Below, one piece after another: positions 54,196 through 62,155 of a stretch of DNA of 64,000 nt (the stretch's first letter is position 1; every line of letters begins with the position of its first letter). Both the position numbers and the translations under genes were made by a program. The DNA comes from Cellulomonas sp. Root485 (GTDB lineage: Bacteria > Actinomycetota > Actinomycetes > Actinomycetales > Cellulomonadaceae). The notes under the pieces are model-generated. The model made no database searches. It was not told where the DNA came from and saw nothing but the letters and a program-made list of their open reading frames with translations. The DNA lies in NCBI RefSeq assembly GCF_001426705.1, contig NZ_LMFC01000002.1:662559-726558 (forward strand), written 5' to 3'.

Positions 54196-54617
54196 CAGGC
54201 GTCCTCGCGGGGGATCACGTAGAAGGGGTAGACCAGGTTGCGGCGGTCGTTGGTGGCGCGGACGCGGTAGGCGATGCGGATCTGGACGGTCCCAGAGGAC
54301 TCCGCGTCCTGCTCCGGGGTGACGTCCTCCACCTCGATCCGCGGCTCCCACTGCGCGAGCGCGTCCCGGACCGCCTGGCTGATGAGGCCCAGCAGGTTGG
54401 CGTTGACGGGCTCGAACATGAGGTCCCAGATGCGGCACCCGAACTGCGGGCGCATGAGCCGCTCGCCGGGGGCGGTCAGCAGGACGACCCGGATGGAGTC
54501 CTCGAGGTCCCCGCCCGCGCGGGTCAGCGCGATGGCGCCGGTGTGGTCGACGCCCAGCGGCCAGGTGAACCCGCGGCCGACGAAGTCCGACGTCGGCGTC
54601 GTGGAGAGCTCGCTCAA
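54195..54617 (-). CDS. gp25-like baseplate protein (GPW/gp25 family)
   Basis: A 140-residue member of the GPW_gp25 family. FVGRGFTWPLGVDHTGAIAL gives the N-terminal G-x-G-x-x-(F/W)-P-(L/F) motif. GDLEDSIRVVLLTAPGERLMRPQFGCRI contains the conserved I-x-x-L-L-x-T-x-x-G-E-R-x-x-x-P-x-(F/Y)-G signature. It joins wedge to sheath base. The only plausible start is TTG 54617: it overlaps the VgrG-like stop as TTGA, and no ATG or GTG occurs before the conserved core. A rare start codon reached by translational coupling could keep this subunit in proportion to the spike. Confidence 0.92.
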   Translation of the reverse strand: MSELSTTPTSDFVGRGFTWPLGVDHTGAIALTRAGGDLEDSIRVVLLTAPGERLMRPQFGCRIWDLMFEPVNANLLGLISQAVRDALAQWEPRIEVEDVTPEQDAESSGTVQIRIAYRVRATNDRRNLVYPFYVIPREDA

Positions 54618-56374
54618 TTGATCTTCACCATCGCTCCCTTGACCTCGAGGATGCCGCCCGCCTCGACGGCCGCCATGCCGGTGCCCTTGAGGGAGGCCTG
54701 CGTGCCCTGCAGCTTGAGCGCGCCGGTGGCCTTGGTGTCGATCTCCGCGGCGGACGTCTCGATCTTGGTCTTCGCCTTGATGGTCACGGTCATGGCGTCG
54801 ATCGTGATGCCGCCCCTGCCGTCGAACTCGATGAACGACGAGCCGGCGGTGATCTTCAGCGGGATGCCGTCCGGCACCTTGAGGTCCGCCCGGTCCTTGC
54901 CGATCCGCAGGCTGTGCTTGAGGCCCGCCGCGGCGAGCAGCACGTGCTGCGTCGCGGGGGCGGTGCCGTCGCTCATCTCCAGGACGTGCCCGAGCCGGCT
55001 GGTCAGCGCGCGTGTGACGACGGAGCCGTTCTGGTCCACGGCCGCCGTCGGCGTCGTCGACTTGCTCCCGTACAGCCCGCCCAGCACCACGGGCCGCGTC
55101 ACGTCGTCGTCCTCGAAGCCGATGAGCACCTCGTCGCCGACCTCCGGCAGCACCACCTGGCCGCGCCCCGCCCCCGCGCCGAGCCCCAGCACGCGCGCCC
55201 ACGTGGTGGTGGCCACGTCCGACGCCGTGGCCAGCGAGACGCTGACGCGCCCCATCCCGTCGGGGTCCCGGACGTTGTCGACGATCCCGACGGCGAGCCC
55301 GGTGCGCCGGAAGCTCGACACCGGCGCGACGGTCTCCCACGGGTCCGACAGCTGCACAGGATCGCGGTCGCCGGCCACGAACCGGGTCTCCGCGTTGCCC
55401 CCCATCCAGGTGTTCGTGACCTCCCGGACGTAGTAGTTGCCGTTCGACGGACCGGCACCGCCGACGGTCACGCGCCCGCCGGGGACCATCAGCGCCGTGT
55501 ACTGCACCTTCCCGGTGGCAATGACGCGCCCCGTCCGGGCGGCGACCGCCACCGCGGCCGTCGTCGCGTCGCTCTGGGAGCGCGTCGCCGCGCGCGCGTC
55601 GACCCGGGTGTACGTCGGGGCGCCCCGCGAGCTCACGTCGAAGCCCGCCCGGGAGGTGGGAGTCGTCGACGTGCCGACCACCGGCGACTGCGCCACCGGG
55701 TCCCAGCCGCGCACCGTGACCTTGGTGTCGCCGTCGCCCACCTGCCGGGCCGAGAACGCGATGACGTCCCTGCCCACCATGATCGAGACCGGCTGGGCGC
55801 CCGGTGCGCTCCCGGTGACCGCCGACCACATCGAGAACGTGTGCCCCGCGATGCACCAGTCACGGCCGGTGCGCTGGGCGATCTCGTCGATCAGTCCCAG
55901 GGCCGTGTCGTTGCGCAGCGCATACTTCACCGGCGCCGTCGGCAGGTCGATCGTGCCGAGCGAGAGCCCCGCCTCCTGGACCAGGCGCGACACGATGTCC
56001 TTGTAGGAGATGTTGGTGAACGACTCGATGTTCGTGTCCCGCAGCAGGTTGTACCCGCGGTCCTGGACGACCACGGTCAGCGTCGCGCCGCGGTACCCGT
56101 CGACCTCGCTGGCCACCGAGGTGACCGTGCCGTCGAAGACCGTGCCGAGCAGGTTGTCGTAGCCGGCGGCCACCGACACGGCCTTCCCGATGTTCAGCTT
56201 GCCCGACCCCACGACGGCGTAGTTCTCGTCGACGAACGTCAGCGTGCACCGCCCGACCGTGCGCAGCCCCAGCTGCACCCGCACCTGGAGGATCTGGTAG
56301 TCCTCGGGCAGCTCGACGCCCTCGGCCGTGATCTTCAGGTTCACCGCCTCGTAGGCGACCAGGGGGCTCGTCAT
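54614..56374 (-). CDS. VgrG-like spike protein (phage baseplate protein V type)
   Basis: A 586-residue spike/hub protein. The N-terminal 350 residues form the gp27-like hub (for example FEDDDV, YDNLLGTVFDGTVTSVASEV, YNLLRDTNIESFT). The middle carries the gpV/OB-fold segment VGIVDNVRDPDGMGRVSVSLA and RGQVVLPEVGDEVLIGFEDDD, then VLGGLYGSK. The C-terminus is a beta-helix-like repeat rich in I-T-I and T-K-I that ends the needle. It trimerises, pierces the target membrane and is tipped by the DUF4280 protein (36994-37386). ATG 56374 overlaps the LysM gene's stop (ATGA). Confidence 0.93.
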   Translation of the reverse strand: MTSPLVAYEAVNLKITAEGVELPEDYQILQVRVQLGLRTVGRCTLTFVDENYAVVGSGKLNIGKAVSVAAGYDNLLGTVFDGTVTSVASEVDGYRGATLTVVVQDRGYNLLRDTNIESFTNISYKDIVSRLVQEAGLSLGTIDLPTAPVKYALRNDTALGLIDEIAQRTGRDWCIAGHTFSMWSAVTGSAPGAQPVSIMVGRDVIAFSARQVGDGDTKVTVRGWDPVAQSPVVGTSTTPTSRAGFDVSSRGAPTYTRVDARAATRSQSDATTAAVAVAARTGRVIATGKVQYTALMVPGGRVTVGGAGPSNGNYYVREVTNTWMGGNAETRFVAGDRDPVQLSDPWETVAPVSSFRRTGLAVGIVDNVRDPDGMGRVSVSLATASDVATTTWARVLGLGAGAGRGQVVLPEVGDEVLIGFEDDDVTRPVVLGGLYGSKSTTPTAAVDQNGSVVTRALTSRLGHVLEMSDGTAPATQHVLLAAAGLKHSLRIGKDRADLKVPDGIPLKITAGSSFIEFDGRGGITIDAMTVTIKAKTKIETSAAEIDTKATGALKLQGTQASLKGTGMAAVEAGGILEVKGAMVKIN

Positions 56375-57072
56375 GACTCGAGCTTCGGGATCGTCAGGAT
56401 CGACCCGGGCCGCAGCGCCAGCGGGTCGGCGATCGCGTTGGCGGACGCCAGCAGCCGCCACTTCGTCGAGTCGCCGTAGTACTGCGCGGAGATCCGGTCG
56501 AGGGTCTCGCCCGCCTGCACCCGGTGCACCCGGTGGGGCCGCGGGGTTCCGGACGTCGGGTTCTGCTTGCCGAACGCCTGCGACTCCTCGTACTGCCGCA
56601 GCACCAGCCCCATCGTCGCGCGCAGCGGCATGCCCGTGCTGGAGAAGTACGTGAACGTCAGGTCGAGGTGCGCGATGACCGCCTTGAACGAGTGCAGGTC
56701 GCCCCAGTGGAACGTCACGTACGGCGGGCGGGCGCTGTGCTTGGTCTCGTCCGTGCCCGGAAGGGCGGGGTCCACCTCCATCAGGTCGACGATCTTGCCC
56801 GTGTGCGCGCTGACGTCCGTGCCCCTGTCGGTGGTGTCGAAGAACAGGTCCACCCGCAGCACGCCCGCGTTGGCGCCCGTGTACCGCAGCCGCGTGACGC
56901 CGCGCCCCGGCTGCGCCGACCCCGCCCACGTGTTGCTGCGCGTGATCTTCAGCTGCGCCGGGTTGAACAGGCACGGGACCTTGGTGCCGTCCTCGGTCTC
57001 CAGGAACGCCTTCTGGCTGCTTGCCGGAGTGCTTGCCGGAGGGCTCGACGGAGGGCTCGACGGGGGTGCCAT
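56371..57072 (-). CDS. LysM-containing CIS tube/hub protein
   Basis: A 233-residue eCIS protein. A short low-complexity Pro-Ser N-terminus precedes the CIS tube N-terminal domain (KVPCLFNPAQLKITRSNTWAG; LHSFKAVIAHLDLTFTYFSS). A C-terminal LysM module follows (HRVQAGETLDRISAQYYGDSTKW to GSILTIPKLES). It corresponds to Afp7/Pvc7-like hub proteins, which join inner tube to spike; the LysM here probably packs in the particle rather than binding peptidoglycan. Its ATG shares one base with the stop of the large disordered protein (TGATG). The length is normal. Confidence 0.9.
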   Translation of the reverse strand: MAPPSSPPSSPPASTPASSQKAFLETEDGTKVPCLFNPAQLKITRSNTWAGSAQPGRGVTRLRYTGANAGVLRVDLFFDTTDRGTDVSAHTGKIVDLMEVDPALPGTDETKHSARPPYVTFHWGDLHSFKAVIAHLDLTFTYFSSTGMPLRATMGLVLRQYEESQAFGKQNPTSGTPRPHRVHRVQAGETLDRISAQYYGDSTKWRLLASANAIADPLALRPGSILTIPKLES

Positions 57073-60000
57073 CAGAACACCTCCGACCCACGACGCCACG
57101 CCCGACGCTCGGTCTCTTCCTCGAGCCGTTCCTCGACGATCCGCAGGACCGCCTCGCGGAACTCCGGGTCGTCGTACGAGCCCAACCCCGACCCTGTGGG
57201 CGTGAACAGGCCGTCGATGCTCTTGTCGACGCCGGAGTTGTCGAAGTCGGCGAAGGCGGCACGCCACGCGTCGTCGATGCTCATGTCCGGATTCCCCTCA
57301 CCGGGTGGGTGGAAGCGCCGCACCACGTGCGGCGAGCCGGCGGGAGCGCCGAACGTCATGGCCGTACCGGTCAGGGCCGTGGTGCTTGACGGGCCGCCCG
57401 AGGTCCGCGTGGCCAGTGCCGTCGCGACCGCCGACGACGGCACCGGCGGGCTGTCATGGGCAGGCGTGCGGCGCACCACCGTGCGCGGCGGCAGCACGTT
57501 CCACGACGACGGCAGCTGCGGCGGGCTCGACCCGCTCGCCGGCACCGGAGGCTGCCCGGCGCTCCGCCCCGCGAGCGAGGTCCGCGAGCCGCCCGGGCTC
57601 CACGGGGTGTGCCCTGCGTGTCCCGAGATCGACCGCCGGACAGCCGCCCCCGGCGGGAGGCCCACGGTGCCGACGCTTGCCCTGCTCGCGGGCGGGGCGC
57701 CCGGGGTGCCCGCGCCTGCCCGGCTCATCGCCGGAGCGTCGGCGCTGCTCAGCGCGTAAGCGGCGGCTCGGCCGAGCGTCGGTGCGCCGGGATGGGCGGT
57801 CGTGGGCGCCGTCGCCCCGCCCGTCGCCCCTACCCCTGCGCGTGCCAACGAGGCGAAGCCGTGCGGGCCCGGGACGCCGGCCGCGTGGTTCGACGTGGGG
57901 GATGTCGTGGCGACGGTCGAGGGCGTCGCGCTCGCGCCGGCGAGAGCCGTCGAGGCGCCACCGGGGCCAGCCGTTGCCGCGCCGGTCGTCGCGGCTGCGT
58001 CCGCGGTCCCGGCGGCTGGGCTGGTCGCCCTCGCTGCAGTACCCGTCGTCATCGCGGACGTCCTCGTCGTTCCCGCGGACGGCGACCCCACCCGGCGGCG
58101 GACCGGCGACGCCGCCGAGAGGATCGACGGTCCCGCGGCCGACGCACCGCCTGCAGCAGCGACGACGGTCGGCGCCATGAGGCGCAGAGCGTGTCCCGGC
58201 CCGGCGATGAGCCTCTGCTGCTCGCTCCCCGCGGCACCGCTCGCGTCGGCCCGGCCCCACCCACCGGCCGTCGACGGGTTCGCCGGGCTCCGCGACCCCG
58301 CACCCGATGGGTTCGCAGGGCTCCGCGTGCCAGCACCCGACGGGTTCGCCGGGCTCCGCGACCCCGCACCCAACGCGTTCGCGGGGCTCCGCGTGCCAGC
58401 ACCCGACGGGTTCGCCGGGCTCCGCGACCCTGCACCCGACGGGTTCGCCGGACTCGGCGTGCCAGCACCCGACGGGTTCGCGGGGCTCCGCGAGAGCGCG
58501 CCCGACGGGTTCGCGGGGCTCCGCGTGCCGGCAGTCGACGAGTTCGCCGGGTTCCACGCGCCGGTCGCCGCGCTCGCCGACGCGTACGCGGCAGCGGCCC
58601 CCATGGGCGGTGCGGAGAAGCCTCGGTGGTCACGCACGGGAGCCGCTCCGGCGCCGACCGACCGGCGCACGTCGACCCCTTCGATGCCGAGCCCGAACCC
58701 CGACGGACGGGTGCGGTGATGACTCGCACGGCGGTGCCCGGTCCCGGGCAGCCGCCCGTCCGCCGTCGGTGCGCTCGTGGGGTCCTGGCTCGACACGGCA
58801 CCCGCGTCCGCCGCCGAGCCGCCCGCCGATCTGCGCACGGAGGACGTCCCTGACCTGGAGCTCGGCCCCACCGACGAGCTGGCGGCCGCTCCAGCGCCGC
58901 CCGTCGCTGACAGCGAACCGACGGTGCCCGACCTGTCGTCCGCTCCGCCGATCCCCGACGCCGGTGCGGCCGACGCGGTCCCGTCGGCGGCCGGCCCCGC
59001 CCCTGCCGAGGCGCCGCCCGCCGCGGATCTGCCCGACACCGTCGCAGAGCGTGACGCGCCGCCCGATGCCGAGGCGCCCGTCGCCGATGCTCCCGTGGCA
59101 CCCGCGCCCGTCGCCGACGTGACGGGTGGTCCGCCCCCCGATACCGACGCCCCGGACGCGGACGCAGCGCCCGACACGGCCGCCCCGGACGCCGGCACGA
59201 GGCGTGACGCACCCGCCGCCGACGCCGTGCCCGGCGCTGACGAGGCAGGTGCGGCACCGCCCGAGATCGACGCCGTCGCGGCCGGTGATGTGCCCACGGT
59301 GCCGGCGGTCCCGGGTGCCGCCGCCGCTCGTGTCGACGGCGTCGGTGCGCCGGTGGACGACGAGGTGCCCACCGTCGGGACGCCGGACGCGGCCGCGCGC
59401 GATGCGGTGCCGTGCGCCGGCGCTGCTGACCCCGCGCGACCGGCCGCGCCGACCTGCGCCGACGAGCCGCCGGCAGTCCGCCCCGAGCCGGTCGGTCCGA
59501 CGGTCCGTGCGGAAGACCCGGCGGCGGCGGATGCGGCGGCGGACGCTGCCGAGTCTGCGGCGACGGCGGCCACCGCCGCGGTGGTCGGAGCGACCGAGCG
59601 GCGGACCGGCGCGGTCGGGTCGGCCAGCGTGCCGTGCGACTGGAACATCCGTCGCGCCAGCGTGCGGCGTACCGCGCTGGCCAGCGGGCGGTGCGCGGGA
59701 GAGGGCAGCGACGGCCCGATCGACGATCCGACGACCGGCCCCAGAGGCGCGCCGAACCCCCTGCGGACGTCCGCTGCACCACCGGACGCGCCGGAACCAC
59801 CCGCCCCCGCGCCGAGCTCGGCACTTCGAGTCGAGCTCGGTAGCTGCAACCACCGAGTTCGGTGCGAAGTGCCGAGTTCGGCGTCGGTCGCGGCGTCCAG
59901 CGGGGCCGACGCACCGGCGGACGCGGACGGATCGGTCGTTGTGTGCCCGGTCGCGGCGGAGACGTTCTCGGTGGATGCGTCGGAAGGGCTCGAGGCGGTG

Positions 60001-61052
60001 GACGTGTCCGCCGGTGCCGTCGCGGAACGGTCGGCGCCAGGTGCACCCGCACCCGTTGCGGAAGGGTCGGCGCCGGGTGCGGGCGCGCCTGCGTCCAGGG
60101 ACGACCGTCGCACCTCCGCGGGGGCGCTCGACGGTGCCGAGGTCATGCCGATCGATGCGGAGCTCGGCGCGGGTCCGACGGTGGCGGGGGTCCCGGTTCG
60201 TGGCGTCCGTGGGCTCGCCGTGACGGAGGCGGTGACCGGCGAGACGGTCGTCGTCGGTCGCGGCGAGGCACCTGACGGCACCGCCGCTCCGGAGGTCGAC
60301 CGTCGGACCGCGTCGGGAGCGACCGTCGGGGACCCGCCGGACGCTGACGAGGGACGTGCGCGTGCCGCGGCACCCCCGCCCGCCGCCCGCGCCGACGTGG
60401 AACCGCGCCGGGAGTCGACGGTCGCGGTGGCCAGGGCGCGGCGGCGCAGCAGTCGGCCGGACGGTGCGGGCCGGGCGCTGGATCCGGGCGGGAGCGTCGC
60501 AGCGGAGGGAGCCCGGTCACCTGTCACGGCGGACGACGCTCGTCCGGGCCCCCCGTCGTTCCCCGGTCGTGCGGGTGGTCCGGCGCGCGTGGCGGGGGAC
60601 CGCATGACGCGGGCGTCGGACTTCATGGTCATCGTCCCGGCGGCGCGCACGTCCTCGGAGACGCGGACGGGGATCGTCGTCGGCGCGAGGCGCGTGGTGC
60701 TGCCACCCGGGCGGTAGCTGGCCTGGTCGGGGACGCGCGCGAGCATCCGCGGCAGGCCCCGCGGCGAAGGTGCGACCGCAGCCGACCGCACGACGGACAC
60801 GTCGGACCACCACCGCGGCGGCTGCACGTCGGCCGGGCCCGAGCCGACCGAGACGGAAGCCGCGGGCCCGACCAGCGACCGGCGGACGGCCACGGACCGC
60901 CCCCACCCGGCGGAGAACCGCACGGACGACGACGCGAGCGACCCGATGGGCGACGGTCGCGCGTGCCCGAGCACCGGTCCGGGCCGACGCAGCCGCACCC
61001 CGATGGCCCGGCCCAGCCGGGTGCGCGGGTCGTCGACGGGAGACGCGGTCAC
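57072..61052 (-). CDS. Very large disordered Ala/Ser/Pro/Gly-rich eCIS protein with recurring VRR(S/T) motifs
   Basis: A 1326-residue protein with almost no predictable fold in its middle. Conserved-looking ends remain: VTASPVDDPRTRLGRAIGVR at the start, and a charged C-terminus with SIDDAWRAAFADFDNSGVDK, then YDDPEFREAVLRIVEERLEE, probably helical. Between them the chain is Ala, Ser, Thr, Gly and Pro, broken by about 11 copies of V-R-R-(S/T/x), such as VAVRRSLVG, AEVRRSSLD, VDVRRSVGA, AAVRRSISG and TVVRRTPAH. An 11-residue tandem repeat (S-R-S-P-A-N-P-S-G-A-G type) lies at 58276-58560. Both ends overlap the neighbours as GTGA and TGATG, so it is a genuine cistron of the operon. It may be a scaffold, tether or cargo carrier; a tape-measure role is possible but unsupported. 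Confidence 0.8.
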   Translation of the reverse strand: MTASPVDDPRTRLGRAIGVRLRRPGPVLGHARPSPIGSLASSSVRFSAGWGRSVAVRRSLVGPAASVSVGSGPADVQPPRWWSDVSVVRSAAVAPSPRGLPRMLARVPDQASYRPGGSTTRLAPTTIPVRVSEDVRAAGTMTMKSDARVMRSPATRAGPPARPGNDGGPGRASSAVTGDRAPSAATLPPGSSARPAPSGRLLRRRALATATVDSRRGSTSARAAGGGAAARARPSSASGGSPTVAPDAVRRSTSGAAVPSGASPRPTTTVSPVTASVTASPRTPRTGTPATVGPAPSSASIGMTSAPSSAPAEVRRSSLDAGAPAPGADPSATGAGAPGADRSATAPADTSTASSPSDASTENVSAATGHTTTDPSASAGASAPLDAATDAELGTSHRTRWLQLPSSTRSAELGAGAGGSGASGGAADVRRGFGAPLGPVVGSSIGPSLPSPAHRPLASAVRRTLARRMFQSHGTLADPTAPVRRSVAPTTAAVAAVAADSAASAAASAAAGSSARTVGPTGSGRTAGGSSAQVGAAGRAGSAAPAHGTASRAAASGVPTVGTSSSTGAPTPSTRAAAAPGTAGTVGTSPAATASISGGAAPASSAPGTASAAGASRLVPASGAAVSGAASASGASVSGGGPPVTSATGAGATGASATGASASGGASRSATVSGRSAAGGASAGAGPAADGTASAAPASGIGGADDRSGTVGSLSATGGAGAAASSSVGPSSRSGTSSVRRSAGGSAADAGAVSSQDPTSAPTADGRLPGTGHRRASHHRTRPSGFGLGIEGVDVRRSVGAGAAPVRDHRGFSAPPMGAAAAYASASAATGAWNPANSSTAGTRSPANPSGALSRSPANPSGAGTPSPANPSGAGSRSPANPSGAGTRSPANALGAGSRSPANPSGAGTRSPANPSGAGSRSPANPSTAGGWGRADASGAAGSEQQRLIAGPGHALRLMAPTVVAAAGGASAAGPSILSAASPVRRRVGSPSAGTTRTSAMTTGTAARATSPAAGTADAAATTGAATAGPGGASTALAGASATPSTVATTSPTSNHAAGVPGPHGFASLARAGVGATGGATAPTTAHPGAPTLGRAAAYALSSADAPAMSRAGAGTPGAPPASRASVGTVGLPPGAAVRRSISGHAGHTPWSPGGSRTSLAGRSAGQPPVPASGSSPPQLPSSWNVLPPRTVVRRTPAHDSPPVPSSAVATALATRTSGGPSSTTALTGTAMTFGAPAGSPHVVRRFHPPGEGNPDMSIDDAWRAAFADFDNSGVDKSIDGLFTPTGSGLGSYDDPEFREAVLRIVEERLEEETERRAWRRGSEVF
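58276..58560 (-). repeat. 33-base tandem repeat inside the disordered protein gene
   Basis: Eight units of 33 bases start at 58276, 58309, 58342, 58375, 58408, 58441, 58474 and 58507, with a degenerate ninth at 58540. On the plus strand each begins GGGTTCGC(C/A/G)GG. Units alternate between two subtypes (CGACCCCGC and CGTGCCAGC). In the coding direction each gives 11 residues of the pattern S-x-S-P-A-N-P-S-G-A-G. Being a multiple of three, copy number can vary without shifting the frame. Confidence 0.95.
59811..59882. repeat. Imperfect 72-base palindrome inside the disordered protein gene
   Basis: The outer arms (59811-59828 and 59865-59882) match at 17 of 18 positions. Inner arms continue with fewer matches around a centre near 59842-59851. 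The motif CCGAG(C/T)TCGG(C/T) or a close variant recurs four times. It encodes an in-frame segment unlike its surroundings (T-S-H-R-T-R-W-L-Q-L-P), the only Trp/Leu-rich patch in this Ala/Ser/Pro chain. That suggests an inserted palindromic element kept in frame. Confidence 0.7.
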
Positions 61053-61513
61053 AGCGTCTTCGCCCGGAAGCCGTTGTGCGCGACCTCGAGGGTCTCGGTG
61101 AGCGAGTCGGCGATGTCGGCGCTGAGGGTCGGCCCGCTCCACGCGACGGCGAACACGCCCTCGAACTCCCAGGAGCGCAGGCGCTCGCCGTTGTTGCCGA
61201 GGACGGTCACGGCGCCGGTGGACCGCGTGAGCTTGTTCTGGTTGCCGGCGAACCCCTCACCGGACGACTTGCCCACCCAGGTGAACAGGGCGTCGGAGTT
61301 CACCAGCCCGCGCTTGAACACCAGGTGCGGCCACCGGATGACACCGGGGAACTGCTGCACGTACTGGTTCTGGCCGCCCTCGACGTACTCGTGGGTGGAC
61401 ACGGTCATCTGCAGGCCGGTGATCTCCTTGAACGCGCCGATCTCGACGCCGTCCACCTCGAAGACGAAGTTGGCGGCGACGGGGGCGTCGCCACCCAAGG
61501 GCTCCTCAGGCAC
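61049..61513 (-). CDS. eCIS inner tube protein, second copy (T4 gp19-like)
   Basis: A 154-residue tube protein of the gp19/Hcp-like family. APVAANFVFEVDGVEIGAFKEITGL is the standard start, where an exposed beta-hairpin contacts the sheath. GVIRWPHLVFKRGLVNSDALFTWVG is the core segment, and the C-terminus WSGPTLSADIADSLTETLEVAHNGF matches tube subunits with the E-x-L-E-(V/I)-x-H-x-G-F ending. Two different tube proteins are usual in eCIS, and this copy likely forms the ring near the baseplate. GTG 61513 begins inside the last codons of the 57-residue gene (overlap of 8 bases). Confidence 0.93.
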   Translation of the reverse strand: MPEEPLGGDAPVAANFVFEVDGVEIGAFKEITGLQMTVSTHEYVEGGQNQYVQQFPGVIRWPHLVFKRGLVNSDALFTWVGKSSGEGFAGNQNKLTRSTGAVTVLGNNGERLRSWEFEGVFAVAWSGPTLSADIADSLTETLEVAHNGFRAKTL

Positions 61514-61679
61514 TCTCCCTCACCGCCTCCCACGCTCGGGCGTTCATGGCCGACACGGCACGCACCATGCGGACGCGGTCGAGGTGCTCCAGGTCGAGCA
61601 GCTCGTCCATGGGCCAGTGCAGGTGGTACGCGAGGAACGCGATCTCCTGCCAGAGCGCCTCGGTGGGGTAGCGCAGCAT
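61506..61679 (-). CDS. Small DUF6760-like eCIS protein
   Basis: A 57-residue protein easily missed by gene callers. It begins MLRYPTEALWQEIAFLAYHL and continues HWPMDELLDLEHLDRVRMVR. This is the pattern of a short, all-helical family (DUF6760) always found between tube genes in actinobacterial eCIS, perhaps a chaperone or assembly factor. AGGA precedes ATG 61679 by five to six bases. It starts 5 bases after the stop of the upstream gene and its last 8 bases overlap the second tube gene. Confidence 0.88.
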   Translation of the reverse strand: MLRYPTEALWQEIAFLAYHLHWPMDELLDLEHLDRVRMVRAVSAMNARAWEAVRESA

Positions 61680-61684
61680 GGGTC

Positions 61685-62155
61685 CTACCGGGCCTCGGTC
61701 CGGATCTCCTCGATCGACGCCCGGCCGGGACGGCTGAGCACCGGGGTCGGGACCTCGTCGGAGACGAAGGGCGGCGGCGCCGGAGCCGGAGCGGGAGGCT
61801 CCGACCCCGGCAGCGGCCCTGCCTCCTGCTGCGCGGCGACGAACTCGTCGAACTCCTCCTGCGACCCGAAGTTGATCACGCCGTAGAAGTCCTGCAGGTA
61901 CGCCAGGTCCGCCGCGAAGAGACCCTCGATGTCGTGCGGCGTGACCAGGTCGAGCGACCCCAGCGTCTCCACCACCCGCGCGAGCACCACGATGGTCAGC
62001 CGCGGGTCGTCCGGGCCGCTGATCGTGGGGTCGCGCAGGGGTTCCAGCTCGTCGCGCGCCGTCGCCAGGCGCATGACACCGTCCCGGTGGAGTCCGCCGT
62101 CGCGGTCCACGTACCCCCGGGGGAGCGTGAACTCGTAGCGGGTCTTGAGGCTCAC
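61685..62155 (-). CDS. Phage tail assembly-like eCIS protein
   Basis: A 156-residue protein between the tube genes. SLKTRYEFTLPRGYVDRDGGLHRDGVMRLATARDEL has the T-x-Y-x-F-x-L-P-x-G-Y-x-D-x-x-G-x-x-H motif shared by tail-assembly proteins of actinobacterial eCIS. VVLARVVETLGSLDLVT and FAADLAYLQDFYGVIN are helical and conserved. The C-terminal third is Pro/Ala-rich and probably flexible. GTG 62155 overlaps the first tube gene's stop as GTGA. By analogy with phage, it may chaperone tube or tape-measure assembly; this is inferred. Confidence 0.85.
   Translation of the reverse strand: MSLKTRYEFTLPRGYVDRDGGLHRDGVMRLATARDELEPLRDPTISGPDDPRLTIVVLARVVETLGSLDLVTPHDIEGLFAADLAYLQDFYGVINFGSQEEFDEFVAAQQEAGPLPGSEPPAPAPAPPPFVSDEVPTPVLSRPGRASIEEIRTEAR

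Noticed and set aside
56371..57072. LysM protein as a peptidoglycan-binding wall hydrolase
   Set aside because: The N-terminal part matches CIS tube/hub proteins, there is no signal peptide or catalytic domain, and the gene lies inside the baseplate operon.
58276..58560. Regular 33-base repeats as a possible CRISPR array
   Set aside because: Units abut with no spacers, are degenerate and stay in frame with the coding sequence; no cas genes are near.
58777..60717. Long plus-strand open frame of about 640 codons across the disordered gene
   Set aside because: It mirrors the Ala/Pro-rich minus-strand gene, where GC-rich codons leave few stops in any frame. It has no ribosome site, family motif or operon fit; the minus gene is fixed by overlapping start and stop at both ends.
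57072..61052. Disordered protein as the eCIS tape measure
   Set aside because: Tape measures are mostly long helices with hydrophobic parts; this chain is Pro/Gly-rich and lies between tube and hub genes. It is left as an open possibility only.
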